From Spiribacter halobius (GTDB taxonomy: Bacteria > Pseudomonadota > Gammaproteobacteria > Nitrococcales > Nitrococcaceae): a stretch of 64,000 bases of DNA. Both the position numbers and the translations under genes were made by a program. A model generated the notes under the pieces. The model worked only from the letters and a program-made list of their open reading frames with translations. It did not search any database and was not told the origin of the DNA. The DNA is taken from NCBI RefSeq assembly GCF_020883455.1, contig NZ_CP086615.1:1550001-1614000 (forward strand), written 5' to 3'. Positions 18,486 to 26,857 of this stretch are shown here, piece by piece. The number at the start of each line of letters is the position of its first letter. Within the stretch, counting starts at the first letter, position 1.

Positions 18486-20496
18486 CCCGACGCCGCGGCC
18501 GGAAGCGGCGCACCGCCGCGGCGAGGGCGTTGACCCGGTCACCCGCCTGCCCCGGCCCGTAGCGTAGCGCCAGGTACTGTGCCCCGATCCGGCGGACCTG
18601 GTCGGCGAGGTCCGGGCGGGCCGCGGCCACGCGCTCGACGTAGTCCTGGGGCCCCTCGCTCGGCACCCGCGGCAGCCCGATCCGGGCGAGCCGGCGCTGG
18701 AACCGCCACCATGCCCGTGCCACCGGCTCCCCGGGGGCGCGCCGGGTACCCAGGAGCGTCAGCGCCGCCGCAGTGGCCATGAGGGTCACCAGGGCCAGCG
18801 CAAGGACGAGGGCCATGCGGGTGGGGGCGCCGAGGCCGAAGCGTGACATCAGATCCTGCTGCAGATTCGCGTTGTAGCCGAGCACCCACTGATCCCAGCG
18901 CGCGTCGAGCCGGTCCAGCCACAGGCCCAGCCGGCGCTGCCAGCCGAACCCCTGCCGCGCCATGGCCGGGACGTCCTCCTCGCCGGCGAGGGCCGCGCCG
19001 AGCCCGGATTCCACCCGGGTCGGCGCCACCGCGCCCGTGGGGTCGACGCGGGTCCAGCCGGCGCCGTCGAGCCAGACCTCGGTCCATGCATGGGCGTCGG
19101 ACTGGCGCACCACCATGTATTCCCCGTCCACCATTTCGCCGCCGAGGTAGCCCGCCACCACCCGGGTCGGGATGCCGGCCGCCCGCATGAGGACGGTGAA
19201 GGCGCCCGCATAGTGCTCGCAGAACCCGCGCCGGCTCTCGAACAGGAACTCGTCCACGGTATCGCCGGTAAGGAGCGGGGGCTGCAGGGTGTAGTGGAAG
19301 GGCTGCTCGCGGAAGTGCGCCAGCGCCCGCTGCACCACGGCGCGGTCGTCGTCGCCGGCGGCGGCGCGCCATTCCCGCGCCAGCGCACGGGCCTGCGGAT
19401 GGACGTCCACCGGCAGCGCGGTGTAGCCGCGACGGTCACCGGCGGAGAGGCGCTCGCCAAGTTGGTGGCGGGTATGGGACCGCAGCCGGTAGCGCTGCAG
19501 CTCGCGGACCGGCTCGTCGGCAAGGAGCTCCAGCGCGGGGGTGACGCTGCCGCGCGCCGGCACCCGGGTGGGCGCGTCCAGGGCGAACAGCCAGCGGCGG
19601 TTGTGCGGCTCCAGGGTGATCTCGTAGCTGACGGGCTCCCCGGCCACCGACAGCGCCGGCGTGCCGCCCGGGAGGTTGAGCCGCTGCCAGCTGCGGCCGT
19701 CATAGCCCGCCAGCACCAGCCCCCGCCAGTAGCGCTCGCGGTGAACGGGGGGCTCGCCGTCGAAGCGCACGCGAAAGGCCACCTCGTCCGAGCGGCTCAG
19801 CTGGCTCACGGCGCCGGGGGTCATGGTGTCGTCGAGGCCCGTGCGGGCGGCGTAGGCGTCGTCCGGCATCTGCCAGAGCGGGCCCGGCAGCCGCGGAAAC
19901 AGCACGAACAGGACCAGCATGATGGGCAGCGCCTGGGCCAGCAGGCTCGCCGCAGTGCGCAGGTGCCGGCGCTCCAGCGGGCTGCCGGTGGCGCGGTTGA
20001 TGCCGATGAGCACCGTGGTCGCCACCAGCACCACCGCCAGCATGTAGGCGGCCATGGCAGCGGACTGGCTGTAAAGGAACTGCGTGACCACCAGGAAGTA
20101 CGCCAGGTAGAGCGCGATCACGAGATCGCGCCGCCGCGCGGTCTCGAGCAGCTTCAGGCCGGCCATCAGGGCGAGCAGGGCGACGCCGGCATCGAGGCCG
20201 ATGAGGGTGCCGTAGTGCGCATAAACACCGAGTGCCCCCGCCACCGTGGCGGCGATGCGGAGCAGGCGCGGGGGCAGGGCGCCGCGGCGCTGCGCGAGAT
20301 GCAGGCGCCAGGCCCCGGCGAGGACGATGGCCGCGGTCAGCCAGAGCGGCAGGCGTGTCACATGGGGCAGCAGGACCAGGGCGAGCACCGCGAGCACGGC
20401 GCCCACCGTGGCCGCGCCGGGCAGGGCCTCCGGTCCGCGCCATGCCGGGAGGCGGCGGTCCGTGCGGCGCCGGGCGGGACGACGGAGCTTAGGCAT
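18418..20496 (-). CDS. DUF3488/transglutaminase-like membrane protein (TgpA-like)
   Basis: The 692-residue protein has about six N-terminal membrane helices (residues 25-185: ATVGAVLAVLALVLLPHV, LLALMAGLKLLE, LVIALYLAYFLVV). A periplasmic transglutaminase-like domain (about 340-510) follows with the Cys-His-Asp triad in SRRGFCEHYAGAFTVLMRAA, QSDAHAWTEVWL and RVDPTGAVAP. One more helix near 565 (MALVLALALVTLMATAAAL) precedes a DUF4129-like tail. In Pseudomonas the relative TgpA is essential. It overlaps the DUF58 gene by eight bases, forming a MoxR-DUF58-TgpA operon. The 3' end overlaps the convergent IscR-like gene. Confidence 0.9.
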   Translation of the reverse strand: MPKLRRPARRRTDRRLPAWRGPEALPGAATVGAVLAVLALVLLPHVTRLPLWLTAAIVLAGAWRLHLAQRRGALPPRLLRIAATVAGALGVYAHYGTLIGLDAGVALLALMAGLKLLETARRRDLVIALYLAYFLVVTQFLYSQSAAMAAYMLAVVLVATTVLIGINRATGSPLERRHLRTAASLLAQALPIMLVLFVLFPRLPGPLWQMPDDAYAARTGLDDTMTPGAVSQLSRSDEVAFRVRFDGEPPVHRERYWRGLVLAGYDGRSWQRLNLPGGTPALSVAGEPVSYEITLEPHNRRWLFALDAPTRVPARGSVTPALELLADEPVRELQRYRLRSHTRHQLGERLSAGDRRGYTALPVDVHPQARALAREWRAAAGDDDRAVVQRALAHFREQPFHYTLQPPLLTGDTVDEFLFESRRGFCEHYAGAFTVLMRAAGIPTRVVAGYLGGEMVDGEYMVVRQSDAHAWTEVWLDGAGWTRVDPTGAVAPTRVESGLGAALAGEEDVPAMARQGFGWQRRLGLWLDRLDARWDQWVLGYNANLQQDLMSRFGLGAPTRMALVLALALVTLMATAAALTLLGTRRAPGEPVARAWWRFQRRLARIGLPRVPSEGPQDYVERVAAARPDLADQVRRIGAQYLALRYGPGQAGDRVNALAAAVRRFRPRRRAKTGPATARARRSRGAAPVSPG

Positions 20497-21427
20497 GACC
20501 CGGGAACTCCGCCAGCGCCGCCAGGCAGCGGGCCCGATGGGCCGCGCCCGAGCTCGGCCCGAGCCGCAGACCCGGCAGCTCGAGCTCGTAGACCCGGCCC
20601 TCGGCATCGGCGTCCAGGACCCAGCGGCAGAGCCGCGAGAGCCTGGCCTCGGTGTCGCTGAGCTCGGTGTCCGCCCAGCGCAGCAGCAGGCGCGCGGGAG
20701 CCTCGCCCTGGAAGACCTTCACCGGCAGCTCCTGGCTGCGGGCCGCCGCCTTCCAGGCGACGCGCCGCAGCGGGTCTCCGGGGCGGTAGCGGCGCAGCCC
20801 GGCGAAGTCGTCATCGCCACTGCCGCCGGCGCGCCCGCGGCTGGCGCCGGCGCGCCCCGGTGGTGGCGGGACCTCGCCGGCTTCCGGGCGCGGATAGACC
20901 AGGCAGCTCACCGCCGGGCGCAGCCAGGTCCAGACCCGGAAAAGCCCCGTCGGATAGCGGCTCGCCAGGGCCAGCCGCCCGGGGCTGAGGCGGCCCCGAC
21001 GGCGGGCCGGGCAGCGAAGCTCCAGCGCTGCCTCGCCTCGGGTGGCAACGTCCACCGGGCTGGCCTCGACGGATTCGCCCTCGGCCTCGACGGCCAGGCG
21101 CGTGCGCCGGGCGGGGTTGTCGAGATGCACCGGGAATACCGCCATCTCGCCCGCGAACACCGGCGCACCCGGGGAAAAGGCGACCTCGAGCCCGAGCAGG
21201 TTGGCAAAGGCATGGTGCATGGCCGCGACGAACAGGCCGGCCATGAGAAAGGCGAGCAGGAAGGCGAGGCTGTTGCTGTAGTTGACCGCGCCGAGCCACA
21301 TCACCACTACCATCGCGGCGAACAGCAGCCCGTGGCGCGTGGGCAGGATGTACAGCCGCCGGTAGCGCAGCCGCAGGCGTGTGCCGCGCTGTTCGAAGCG
21401 CTCGGCGAACCAGGCCGGCCAGCGCAT
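20489..21427 (-). CDS. DUF58 domain protein
   Basis: This is a 312-residue protein with two adjacent N-terminal membrane helices (about 33-75: GLLFAAMVVVMWLGAVNYSN, LAFLLAFLMAGLFVAAMHHA). A cytoplasmic DUF58 region follows with the hallmark GDDDFAGLRRYRPGDPLRRV (about 205-224), then WKAAARSQELPVKVF. It is usually the middle partner of a MoxR ATPase and a transglutaminase-like protein, as here, and acts in cell-envelope biogenesis or protein maturation. Its ATG overlaps the MoxR stop (TGATG). Confidence 0.9.
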   Translation of the reverse strand: MRWPAWFAERFEQRGTRLRLRYRRLYILPTRHGLLFAAMVVVMWLGAVNYSNSLAFLLAFLMAGLFVAAMHHAFANLLGLEVAFSPGAPVFAGEMAVFPVHLDNPARRTRLAVEAEGESVEASPVDVATRGEAALELRCPARRRGRLSPGRLALASRYPTGLFRVWTWLRPAVSCLVYPRPEAGEVPPPPGRAGASRGRAGGSGDDDFAGLRRYRPGDPLRRVAWKAAARSQELPVKVFQGEAPARLLLRWADTELSDTEARLSRLCRWVLDADAEGRVYELELPGLRLGPSSGAAHRARCLAALAEFPGHA

Positions 21428-22341
21428 CAGGGCACCGCCACCTCGTCCAGCAGCGCGGCGGCATGGCCGTGTTCGACGCCCGCATGCTCGCCCGCGGTGC
21501 CCAGCCGGTGGCCCGCCACCGCCGGGAAGACCGTCTGCACGTCCTCCGGCAACACCCCGCGGTGCCCCTCGAGGAGTGCCCAGGCCTGGGCGGCGCGGAG
21601 CAGGGCGAGGCCGGCCCGTGGCGACAGGCCGTGGCCGCTGCCGGCGCTCCGCCGGCTCTGGGCGAGCAGCGCCTGCACGTAGTCGATCAGCGCCGGCGCG
21701 GCATGCACCTCGGGCACCTGGCGCTGCAGGGCGCGCAGCTCGTCGGGGGTGATCACCGGGTCGAGGCCGGCGATCAGGCTGCGACGGTCGCGCCCGAGCA
21801 GCAGGGCGCGCTCGGCGCTGGCATCCGGATAGCCCAGTGAGAGCCGCATGAGAAAGCGGTCCAGCTGCGACTCCGGCAGCGGGAAGGTGCCTACCTGCGT
21901 GCCGGGATTCTGGGTGGCGATGACGAAGAACGGATCGGGGAGGGCGCGGGTATGGCCGTCCACGGTGACCTGGCGCTCCTCCATGGCCTCGAGCAGTGCG
22001 CTCTGGGTCTTGGGCGTGGCACGGTTGACCTCGTCGGCGAGGACCACCTGGGCGAAGACCGGGCCGGCATGGAAGCTGAAGCCGCCGCTGTCGCGGTCGT
22101 AGATGGTGGCGCCGAGGATGTCCGCCGGCAGCAGGTCGCTGGTGAACTGCACACGCTGGAAGTCGAGCCCGAGGAGGCGGGCGAGCAGATGCGCCAGGGT
22201 CGTCTTGCCCACGCCCGGTACGTCCTCGATGAGCAGATGGCCACCGGCGAGCAGGCAGGTCAGGGCGAGCCGCAACTGCCGCCGCTTGCCGAGGATGACG
22301 TTCTCGGCCGCCTCGAGCACGCGTTCCGTGGTGGTGGTCAT
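21427..22341 (-). CDS. MoxR-type AAA+ ATPase
   Basis: This is a 304-residue chaperone-like ATPase. Walker A is GVGKTTLAHLLA (about 45), Walker B is VVLADEVNRATPKTQSALLEAMEE, sensor 1 is FFVIATQNP and the arginine-finger region is LDRFLMRL. The C-terminal lid contains GLSPRAGLALLRAAQAWAL. The start at 22341 gives the family-normal N-terminus TTTTERVLEAAENVILGKRRQ; the frame is open further upstream but would enter the preceding gene. It heads the operon with DUF58 and TgpA-like genes. Confidence 0.93.
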   Translation of the reverse strand: MTTTTERVLEAAENVILGKRRQLRLALTCLLAGGHLLIEDVPGVGKTTLAHLLARLLGLDFQRVQFTSDLLPADILGATIYDRDSGGFSFHAGPVFAQVVLADEVNRATPKTQSALLEAMEERQVTVDGHTRALPDPFFVIATQNPGTQVGTFPLPESQLDRFLMRLSLGYPDASAERALLLGRDRRSLIAGLDPVITPDELRALQRQVPEVHAAPALIDYVQALLAQSRRSAGSGHGLSPRAGLALLRAAQAWALLEGHRGVLPEDVQTVFPAVAGHRLGTAGEHAGVEHGHAAALLDEVAVP

Positions 22342-22450
22342 GCCCCGTCCCCCTGTCAGTGGCCGGGGCAGTCTAGCGCGGCGGCACGGTGCGCCGCGTG
22401 GAACGGCGCACGAAAATGCGGACCAGCGGGGGCAGGTCGTCGACGACTTG

Positions 22451-23230
22451 TTAGGCCACCGCGCGCCGGGGGCTGAGGGCGTCCGGTTCCCCGAGGAAGT
22501 GCCGGACATGGCGCCGGGAGAGGGTGGCCGTGGCCAGCACCACCAGCACGTCGGCGACGTTGAAGTCCGGATCGAAGCAGGGCTCGCCGCCGATGCGGGC
22601 GCCGAGGGCCAGGTAGCCGCGCAGCAGCGGGGGCAGGCGTGGCGCGGCGACGGCGCTCGGGGCGGGCGGCGCCGGCAGGGCCAGGCGTGGCACGGCACGC
22701 TCGTCGGGGCCGGTCATATGCCGCTCGCGCAGGCGCTGCATGATCAGGTGCGCATCGTGTCCGCCGTCGCTCATGTCCACGCTCGCGCAGCCGATAAGGT
22801 AATCGTAGCGATGGGCCATGATGTGGTGGCCAAGGCCGCTCCACAGGGCCGCCAGGCCCGAGCCATTGCGGTAGGCGGGGTGCACGCAGGTGCGCCCGAG
22901 CTCCAGGGTGCGGCCTGGCAGGCGGGCCAGGGGGCCAAGCTCGAACTCGGAGGCTGAGTAGAAGCCGGCGCTGGCCCGGGCGATATCCCCGTCCAGCAGG
23001 CGGGCGCAGGCGGCGGCCTCCCCGGTGTCACGGTCCCAGACCAGCAGGTGGTCGCAGAGCTCGTCGAAGCGGTCGCCCTCGCGCTGGGGCGCCGGGCCAT
23101 GGACCCGCGCGCCCAGCTCGCCGGCAAACACCCGGTAGCGCAGGCGCTGGGCAACGTCGCGGGCCGCAAGATCGCGGCCGATGGTGACCGCAAGGCGCGA
23201 GTGCTGACGCGGAGTGCAGGTGGCGGGCAT
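22451..23230 (-). CDS. GNAT N-acyltransferase, OlsB/hemolysin-like
   Basis: The protein has 259 residues. The acyl-homoserine-lactone-synthase-like GNAT fold shows LRYRVFAGELGARVHG, FDELCDHLLVWD, GFYSASEFELGPL, LELGRTCVHPAYRNG and YLIGCASVDM, all characteristic of OlsB. OlsB attaches a 3-hydroxyacyl chain to ornithine, the first step of ornithine lipid synthesis. The second-step acyltransferase OlsA is not in view, so the acceptor is inferred. The start at 23230 has GGGAGG five bases upstream. It is separated from moxR by about 110 bases. Confidence 0.8.
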   Translation of the reverse strand: MPATCTPRQHSRLAVTIGRDLAARDVAQRLRYRVFAGELGARVHGPAPQREGDRFDELCDHLLVWDRDTGEAAACARLLDGDIARASAGFYSASEFELGPLARLPGRTLELGRTCVHPAYRNGSGLAALWSGLGHHIMAHRYDYLIGCASVDMSDGGHDAHLIMQRLRERHMTGPDERAVPRLALPAPPAPSAVAAPRLPPLLRGYLALGARIGGEPCFDPDFNVADVLVVLATATLSRRHVRHFLGEPDALSPRRAVA

Positions 23231-23405
23231 CGTAGCCTCCCGGGCAATGGATCGACGGACGGTTGCAGCGTAGTGCGACGGCATGTCGGGCCTGTGGCAG
23301 TGCCATGACGGGCTTCTGACAGCCGCCTGCGTGGCTGCCACTGCCGGTGGCAAATGGAGTAGGCTCCGCAGCGGCGGAAGACCACTTAACGGGGCACGGC
23401 TTTCG

Positions 23406-24905
23406 ATGGACGCCAAACTGGAAGAGCGACTGAAGTTCGCCACCCAGCTACCGACGCTCTCGGGGATCGCCCTGCAGATCATCGACCTCGCGCGGGATCC
23501 GGATCTGGACATGGGACGCCTGGCAAGCGTGCTCTCCCGCGATCCGGCGCTCACCGCGAAGGTCCTTCGGGTCGCCAATTCCCCCCTCTACGGCCAGCGC
23601 CGGCGCACCAGCAACCTGCGCCAGGCGCTGATGGTGCTGGGCTTGAACGCGACGGTTACCCTGGCGCTGAGCTTCTCCCTCTCCGCCTGCCTGCAGGAAA
23701 AGGGCAGCAAGCGGCTGGACCTGGACGCCATCTGGCGGCGGGCGCTGCTGAGCGCGCTGGCGGCGCGGCTCCTTGGCGAGCACAAGGGCCTGCATTCCAG
23801 CGAGGAGCTGTTTCTGGCCGGGCTGCTCCAGGACGTGGGGATCTTCGCCCTCGAGGCCGCGGATCCCGACCGCTACCCGGCCGCCGTCAGCGGCCAGGCC
23901 AGCCACGAAATCCTGGTGCAGGCCGAGCGGGATGCCTTCGGCACCGATCACAGCGAGGCGGGCGCCTGGCTCATGCGGCACTGGGGGCTGCCCGAGTACC
24001 TGCCGCTTGCCACCATGGAGAGTCACGAGCTGCGCACGGCCAGCGTGCCGCAGGATCTGGTCCCGTTCATGGCCTGCGTGGCGGTATCCGGCCCGGTGGC
24101 GGACGTCTACCTCGCCGAGGACACGAAGACCGCCACCGCCTGCGCGGCGGGGGCCGCCGAGGCGTGGCTGGACCTGGATCAGGAGGCGCTCGGCGACGTG
24201 CTCGACCGGCTGCGGGAGTCCCTGCCGGAGATCGAGTCCCTGTTCGAGACCCAGATCGTCTCCTCCCGGGATGCGGCGGCGATGACCGATCAGGCCCGGG
24301 AGCTGCTGGCGGCCCGCAACCTGCAGCTGCTGCAGAGGGTGAGCGAGGAGCGCCAGCAGACCCAGGAGCTCCGGCGCCTCAGCCAGCGCCTCCAGGAGAC
24401 CGCCCGCCGCGATGCGCTGACCGGCCTCTACAACCGCGGCCATTTCGACCAGTGTCTGGAGCAGGACTACCAGGAGGCGACCGAGCAGGGCTGGCCGCTG
24501 ACCCTGGCCTTCCTCGACTTCGACGATTTCAAGGCGGTCAACGACCGCTACGGCCACCAGGGCGGGGATACGATCCTGCGCAACGTGACCGCCGAGATGG
24601 TGCGCCAGCTGCGGGCCGACGATCTGCTGGCACGCTATGGCGGCGAGGAATTCACGCTGCTGCTCAGGGGCACCGGGCACCAGGAGGCCTGGGCGGTGGT
24701 GGAGCGGCTGCGATCGGCGGTGGAGGGGATGACCCACGAGCTCGACGACGGGCAGCAGGCGCAGGTGACCATCTCCGCTGGCATCGCCTCACACATGGAT
24801 GCCGGGCACTATGTCGAGAGCGCGGAGACGCTGGTGCGCCAGGCGGACCGGGCCCTCTACCTGGCCAAGCGCCTCGGCCGCAACCGCATCGAAGCGGCCG
24901 AGTAG
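23406..24905 (+). CDS. HDOD-GGDEF protein (diguanylate cyclase)
   Basis: The protein has 499 residues. The N-terminal HDOD domain (about 8-205) has LPTLSGIALQIIDLARDPDLD, LTAKVLRVANSPLYG and FLAGLLQDVGIFAL. A coiled coil (about 300-330, LQLLQRVSEERQQTQELRR) leads into GGDEF (about 335-495). The active site is ARYGGEEFTLLL. RADD five residues upstream is an RxxD inhibitory site, so an active, feedback-inhibited cyclase is expected. DALTGLYNRGHF and FLDFDDFKAVND are also intact. The start at 23406 follows directly on the HDOD consensus; upstream in-frame codons lack support. Confidence 0.9.
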   Translation: MDAKLEERLKFATQLPTLSGIALQIIDLARDPDLDMGRLASVLSRDPALTAKVLRVANSPLYGQRRRTSNLRQALMVLGLNATVTLALSFSLSACLQEKGSKRLDLDAIWRRALLSALAARLLGEHKGLHSSEELFLAGLLQDVGIFALEAADPDRYPAAVSGQASHEILVQAERDAFGTDHSEAGAWLMRHWGLPEYLPLATMESHELRTASVPQDLVPFMACVAVSGPVADVYLAEDTKTATACAAGAAEAWLDLDQEALGDVLDRLRESLPEIESLFETQIVSSRDAAAMTDQARELLAARNLQLLQRVSEERQQTQELRRLSQRLQETARRDALTGLYNRGHFDQCLEQDYQEATEQGWPLTLAFLDFDDFKAVNDRYGHQGGDTILRNVTAEMVRQLRADDLLARYGGEEFTLLLRGTGHQEAWAVVERLRSAVEGMTHELDDGQQAQVTISAGIASHMDAGHYVESAETLVRQADRALYLAKRLGRNRIEAAE

Positions 24906-24998
24906 AGAGGGACGGGCGCGCCATTGTAGCGGCTCGGGAGCAGCCCGGGCCGCCGCGACGCGGCGACCCGGGCGGGCGGGTGGTGGGGTCAGGCTGAT

Positions 24999-26039
24999 TC
25001 AGCCCTCGCCGCCCTCGCCGCCTTCGCCGCCTTCGCCGCCTTCGCCACCTTCGCCACCTTCGCCACCTTCGCCACCTTCGCCACCTTCACCACCTTCGGC
25101 GGCGGCCATACCGCCCATGGAGAGGGTGGCCAGCTCGATCCGGCTGGCAGCGCCGTAGAGGGCCGAGGGAGCGGTGTCGAGCCGCTGCGGGGGCACCAGC
25201 GATGGCCAGGCGGGCCGGATGGCCTCCAGCTGGGCGGCGATCTCCGCGGCCACCTCCGGATCGCCCCCGCTCTCCCGGAAGGCCTCGAGGCGGTCCTCGG
25301 CGACCTGCACGAAGCCGAGCGCATCCTGGTACTCGTGGGCGTTCTCCAGCGAGCCGCCGTCGCCCACGGCGATGTCGTACTCTTCCGCGGCGGTGTTGAC
25401 GAGGCCAAGGATGATCTCGGCGTGCTCCCGGGGGCTGGAGGTGCCGGCGGCAGCCTCGGCTTCGCCAATGGCCGTCAGCAGGCGTTCGTAGGCCGCCTCC
25501 ACCTCCGCAACCGGCGCCCGCTCGGTGACCCGGTCGGCAAGGGTGGAGAGCTCATCGGCGAAGCCCTCGCTGCCGCGCGCCTCGAAGGCGCTCATCAGCC
25601 CGCTGTAGAGCTCGTCGCCGGGGTGCTTCATGTGCGTCTCGGCGGCCGCATGCTCGCCTTCGCGGTAGAGCTCGACACCCACTTGCAGATGCCCGCGGAC
25701 CAGGCCGAGCTGGGTGAGGTAGGCGGCGTCGCTGGTCAGCGCTGCGGCAGCGCCGGCGGCCTCGCCACCTTCGCCACCTTCGCCGCCTTCACCACCTTCA
25801 CCGCCTTCGCCACCTTCACCGCCTTCGCCACCTTCACCGGCCTCGCCGCCTTCACCGGCCTCGCCGCCTTCACCGGCTTCACCCGCCTCACCGGCTTCCC
25901 CGGCCTGAGCGATCCAGGCCTGCGGGTCCTCCGGGACGACCGGCTGCTTACCGCTCTCGGCGACGGCGGCGCCGTGCAGCGCGGTACCGCCGGCGAGCAC
26001 GGCCCCCAGGCTGAGCCAGAGCTTGGTACGGTTCTCCAT
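24999..26039 (-). CDS. Exported protein with N- and C-terminal Gly-Glu (GGE) repeat tracts, unknown function
   Basis: The protein has 346 residues. A signal peptide (residues 1-28; LWLSLGAVLAGGTALHGAAV) is followed by about 16 AGE/GGE triplets (about 44-93). A helical middle region of ~210 residues contains LTQLGLVRGHLQVGVELY, ETHMKHPGDELYSGL and NAHEYQDALGFVQ. A C-terminal tract of about 11 GGE triplets runs to the stop. AGGAGG lies six bases before the ATG. The conserved-looking His/Glu/Tyr clusters suggest metal binding, and the glutamate tracts would be highly anionic; both are inference. I recall similar proteins in marine gammaproteobacteria but no assigned function. It is divergent from a PKHD hydroxylase gene (gap 90 bases). 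Confidence 0.85.
   Translation of the reverse strand: MENRTKLWLSLGAVLAGGTALHGAAVAESGKQPVVPEDPQAWIAQAGEAGEAGEAGEGGEAGEGGEAGEGGEGGEGGEGGEGGEGGEGGEGGEAAGAAAALTSDAAYLTQLGLVRGHLQVGVELYREGEHAAAETHMKHPGDELYSGLMSAFEARGSEGFADELSTLADRVTERAPVAEVEAAYERLLTAIGEAEAAAGTSSPREHAEIILGLVNTAAEEYDIAVGDGGSLENAHEYQDALGFVQVAEDRLEAFRESGGDPEVAAEIAAQLEAIRPAWPSLVPPQRLDTAPSALYGAASRIELATLSMGGMAAAEGGEGGEGGEGGEGGEGGEGGEGGEGGEGGEG
25002..25100 (-). repeat. 9-nt tandem repeat encoding C-terminal GGE tract
   Basis: About eleven 9-nt units of the type GGCGAAGGT/GGCGAAGGC on the minus strand encode Gly-Gly-Glu repeats up to the stop codon. Adjacent units are nearly identical at the DNA level, so slippage could change copy number in multiples of three residues without a frameshift. 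Confidence 0.85.
25758..25907 (-). repeat. 9-nt tandem repeat encoding N-terminal AGE/GGE tract
   Basis: About sixteen 9-nt units encode Ala/Gly-Gly-Glu triplets just after the signal peptide. AGE units dominate the signal-peptide-proximal end and GGE units the inner end, so the array has begun to diverge from one side. Confidence 0.85.
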
Positions 26040-26102
26040 CGGTAACCTCCTGCTTGCGGTTCGGCATTGTTCGAGTCGCTCCCGAAAGCTAGCATCAACG
26101 CA

Positions 26103-26118
26103 AATCATTCACAATCAT
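26103..26118. promoter_or_regulatory. Candidate Fur-type operator between the GGE-repeat gene and the PKHD gene
   Basis: Two AATCAT hexamers (26103-26108 and 26113-26118) separated by TTCA sit in the A/T-rich divergent spacer, immediately before the PKHD ribosome site. They loosely resemble the hexamer arrays bound by Fur. PiuC-type genes are commonly iron-repressed, which makes the position plausible; the match itself is weak. Confidence 0.3.
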
Positions 26119-26129
26119 GGAGCCATGTC

Positions 26130-26804
26130 ATGCTGCTGCAGATTCCGGGTGTGATCCCGCCGGATACCGTCCAGGCGTTCCGTGAGCTGGCTGACCGCGA
26201 TGATCTCTTCGTCGACGGCCGCAAGACCGCCGGCTGGCGCGCCAAGGGACTGAAAAAGAACCTCCAGGGGGGTGACAGCCAGCTGGTCAAGGGGGTACTG
26301 CGCAAGGCCGAGCAGGCGGTGCTGGGGCATTCGGTGGTGCAGGCTGCGGCGCGGCCGCGCAGCGTGGTGCGCATGCTGTTCAGCCGATACGACGGCGGCA
26401 TGACCTACGGCAATCACGTGGATGACGCCCTCATGGGCGGCCAGCGTACGGACGTGTCCTTCACGCTTTTCGTGAGCGCGCCGGAGAGCTATGAGGGCGG
26501 CGAGCTGGTGATCGACGATACCGCCGGCGAGCGCGCCATCAAGCTCGACGCCGGTGGTCTCGTGATCTACCCCTCCACCTCCCTGCACCGGGTGGAGCCG
26601 GTCACGGCCGGCCGGCGCGTGGTGGTGGTGGGCTGGCTGCGCAGCTACATCCGCGACCCCGGGCAGCGCGAGCTGCTATTCGACCTGGATCGCGCCGCCC
26701 ACGCCCTGCGCCCGGACGGCGAGGGGGGCGTGGACGCCGACACGGCGCTCGACATGGTGCTCAAGGCGCGCAGCAACCTCCTGCGCCGCTGGGCGGAGGA
26801 CTGA
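26130..26804 (+). CDS. PKHD-type Fe(II)/2-oxoglutarate hydroxylase (PiuC/YbiX family)
   Basis: This 224-residue dioxygenase family is linked to iron uptake. Iron ligands are His and Asp in YGNHVDDALM (about 97-106) and the distal His in STSLHRVEPV (about 155). The 2-oxoglutarate arginine lies in AGRRVVVVGWLRS. Other family marks are MLFSRYDGGMTYGNH and SPESYEGGELVI-like APESYEGGELVID. GGAG is seven bases before the ATG at 26130. In many genomes it accompanies a TonB siderophore receptor; here its neighbour is the divergent GGE-repeat exported protein, with the nearest TonB receptor ~19 kb away. Confidence 0.92.
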   Translation: MLLQIPGVIPPDTVQAFRELADRDDLFVDGRKTAGWRAKGLKKNLQGGDSQLVKGVLRKAEQAVLGHSVVQAAARPRSVVRMLFSRYDGGMTYGNHVDDALMGGQRTDVSFTLFVSAPESYEGGELVIDDTAGERAIKLDAGGLVIYPSTSLHRVEPVTAGRRVVVVGWLRSYIRDPGQRELLFDLDRAAHALRPDGEGGVDADTALDMVLKARSNLLRRWAED

Positions 26805-26857
26805 CGGCTCGGCAGCACCACCCGCTATCCTTGAGGCGGGCTGCCGGGTGAGCGGGA

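Noticed and set aside
19090-20661. 523-codon plus-strand frame opposite the transglutaminase-like gene
   Set aside because: Gln/Gly/His-rich translation without motifs; the minus strand encodes helices and a Cys-His-Asp triad.
24999-25907. CRISPR-like array in the 9-nt repeats
   Set aside because: Units are in-frame codon triplets without spacers; no cas genes are present.
25335-26045. Plus-strand Thr-Phe-Ala repeat protein opposite the GGE-repeat gene
   Set aside because: It is only the complement of the GGE-coding 9-mers. The minus-strand frame has a signal peptide and AGGAGG.
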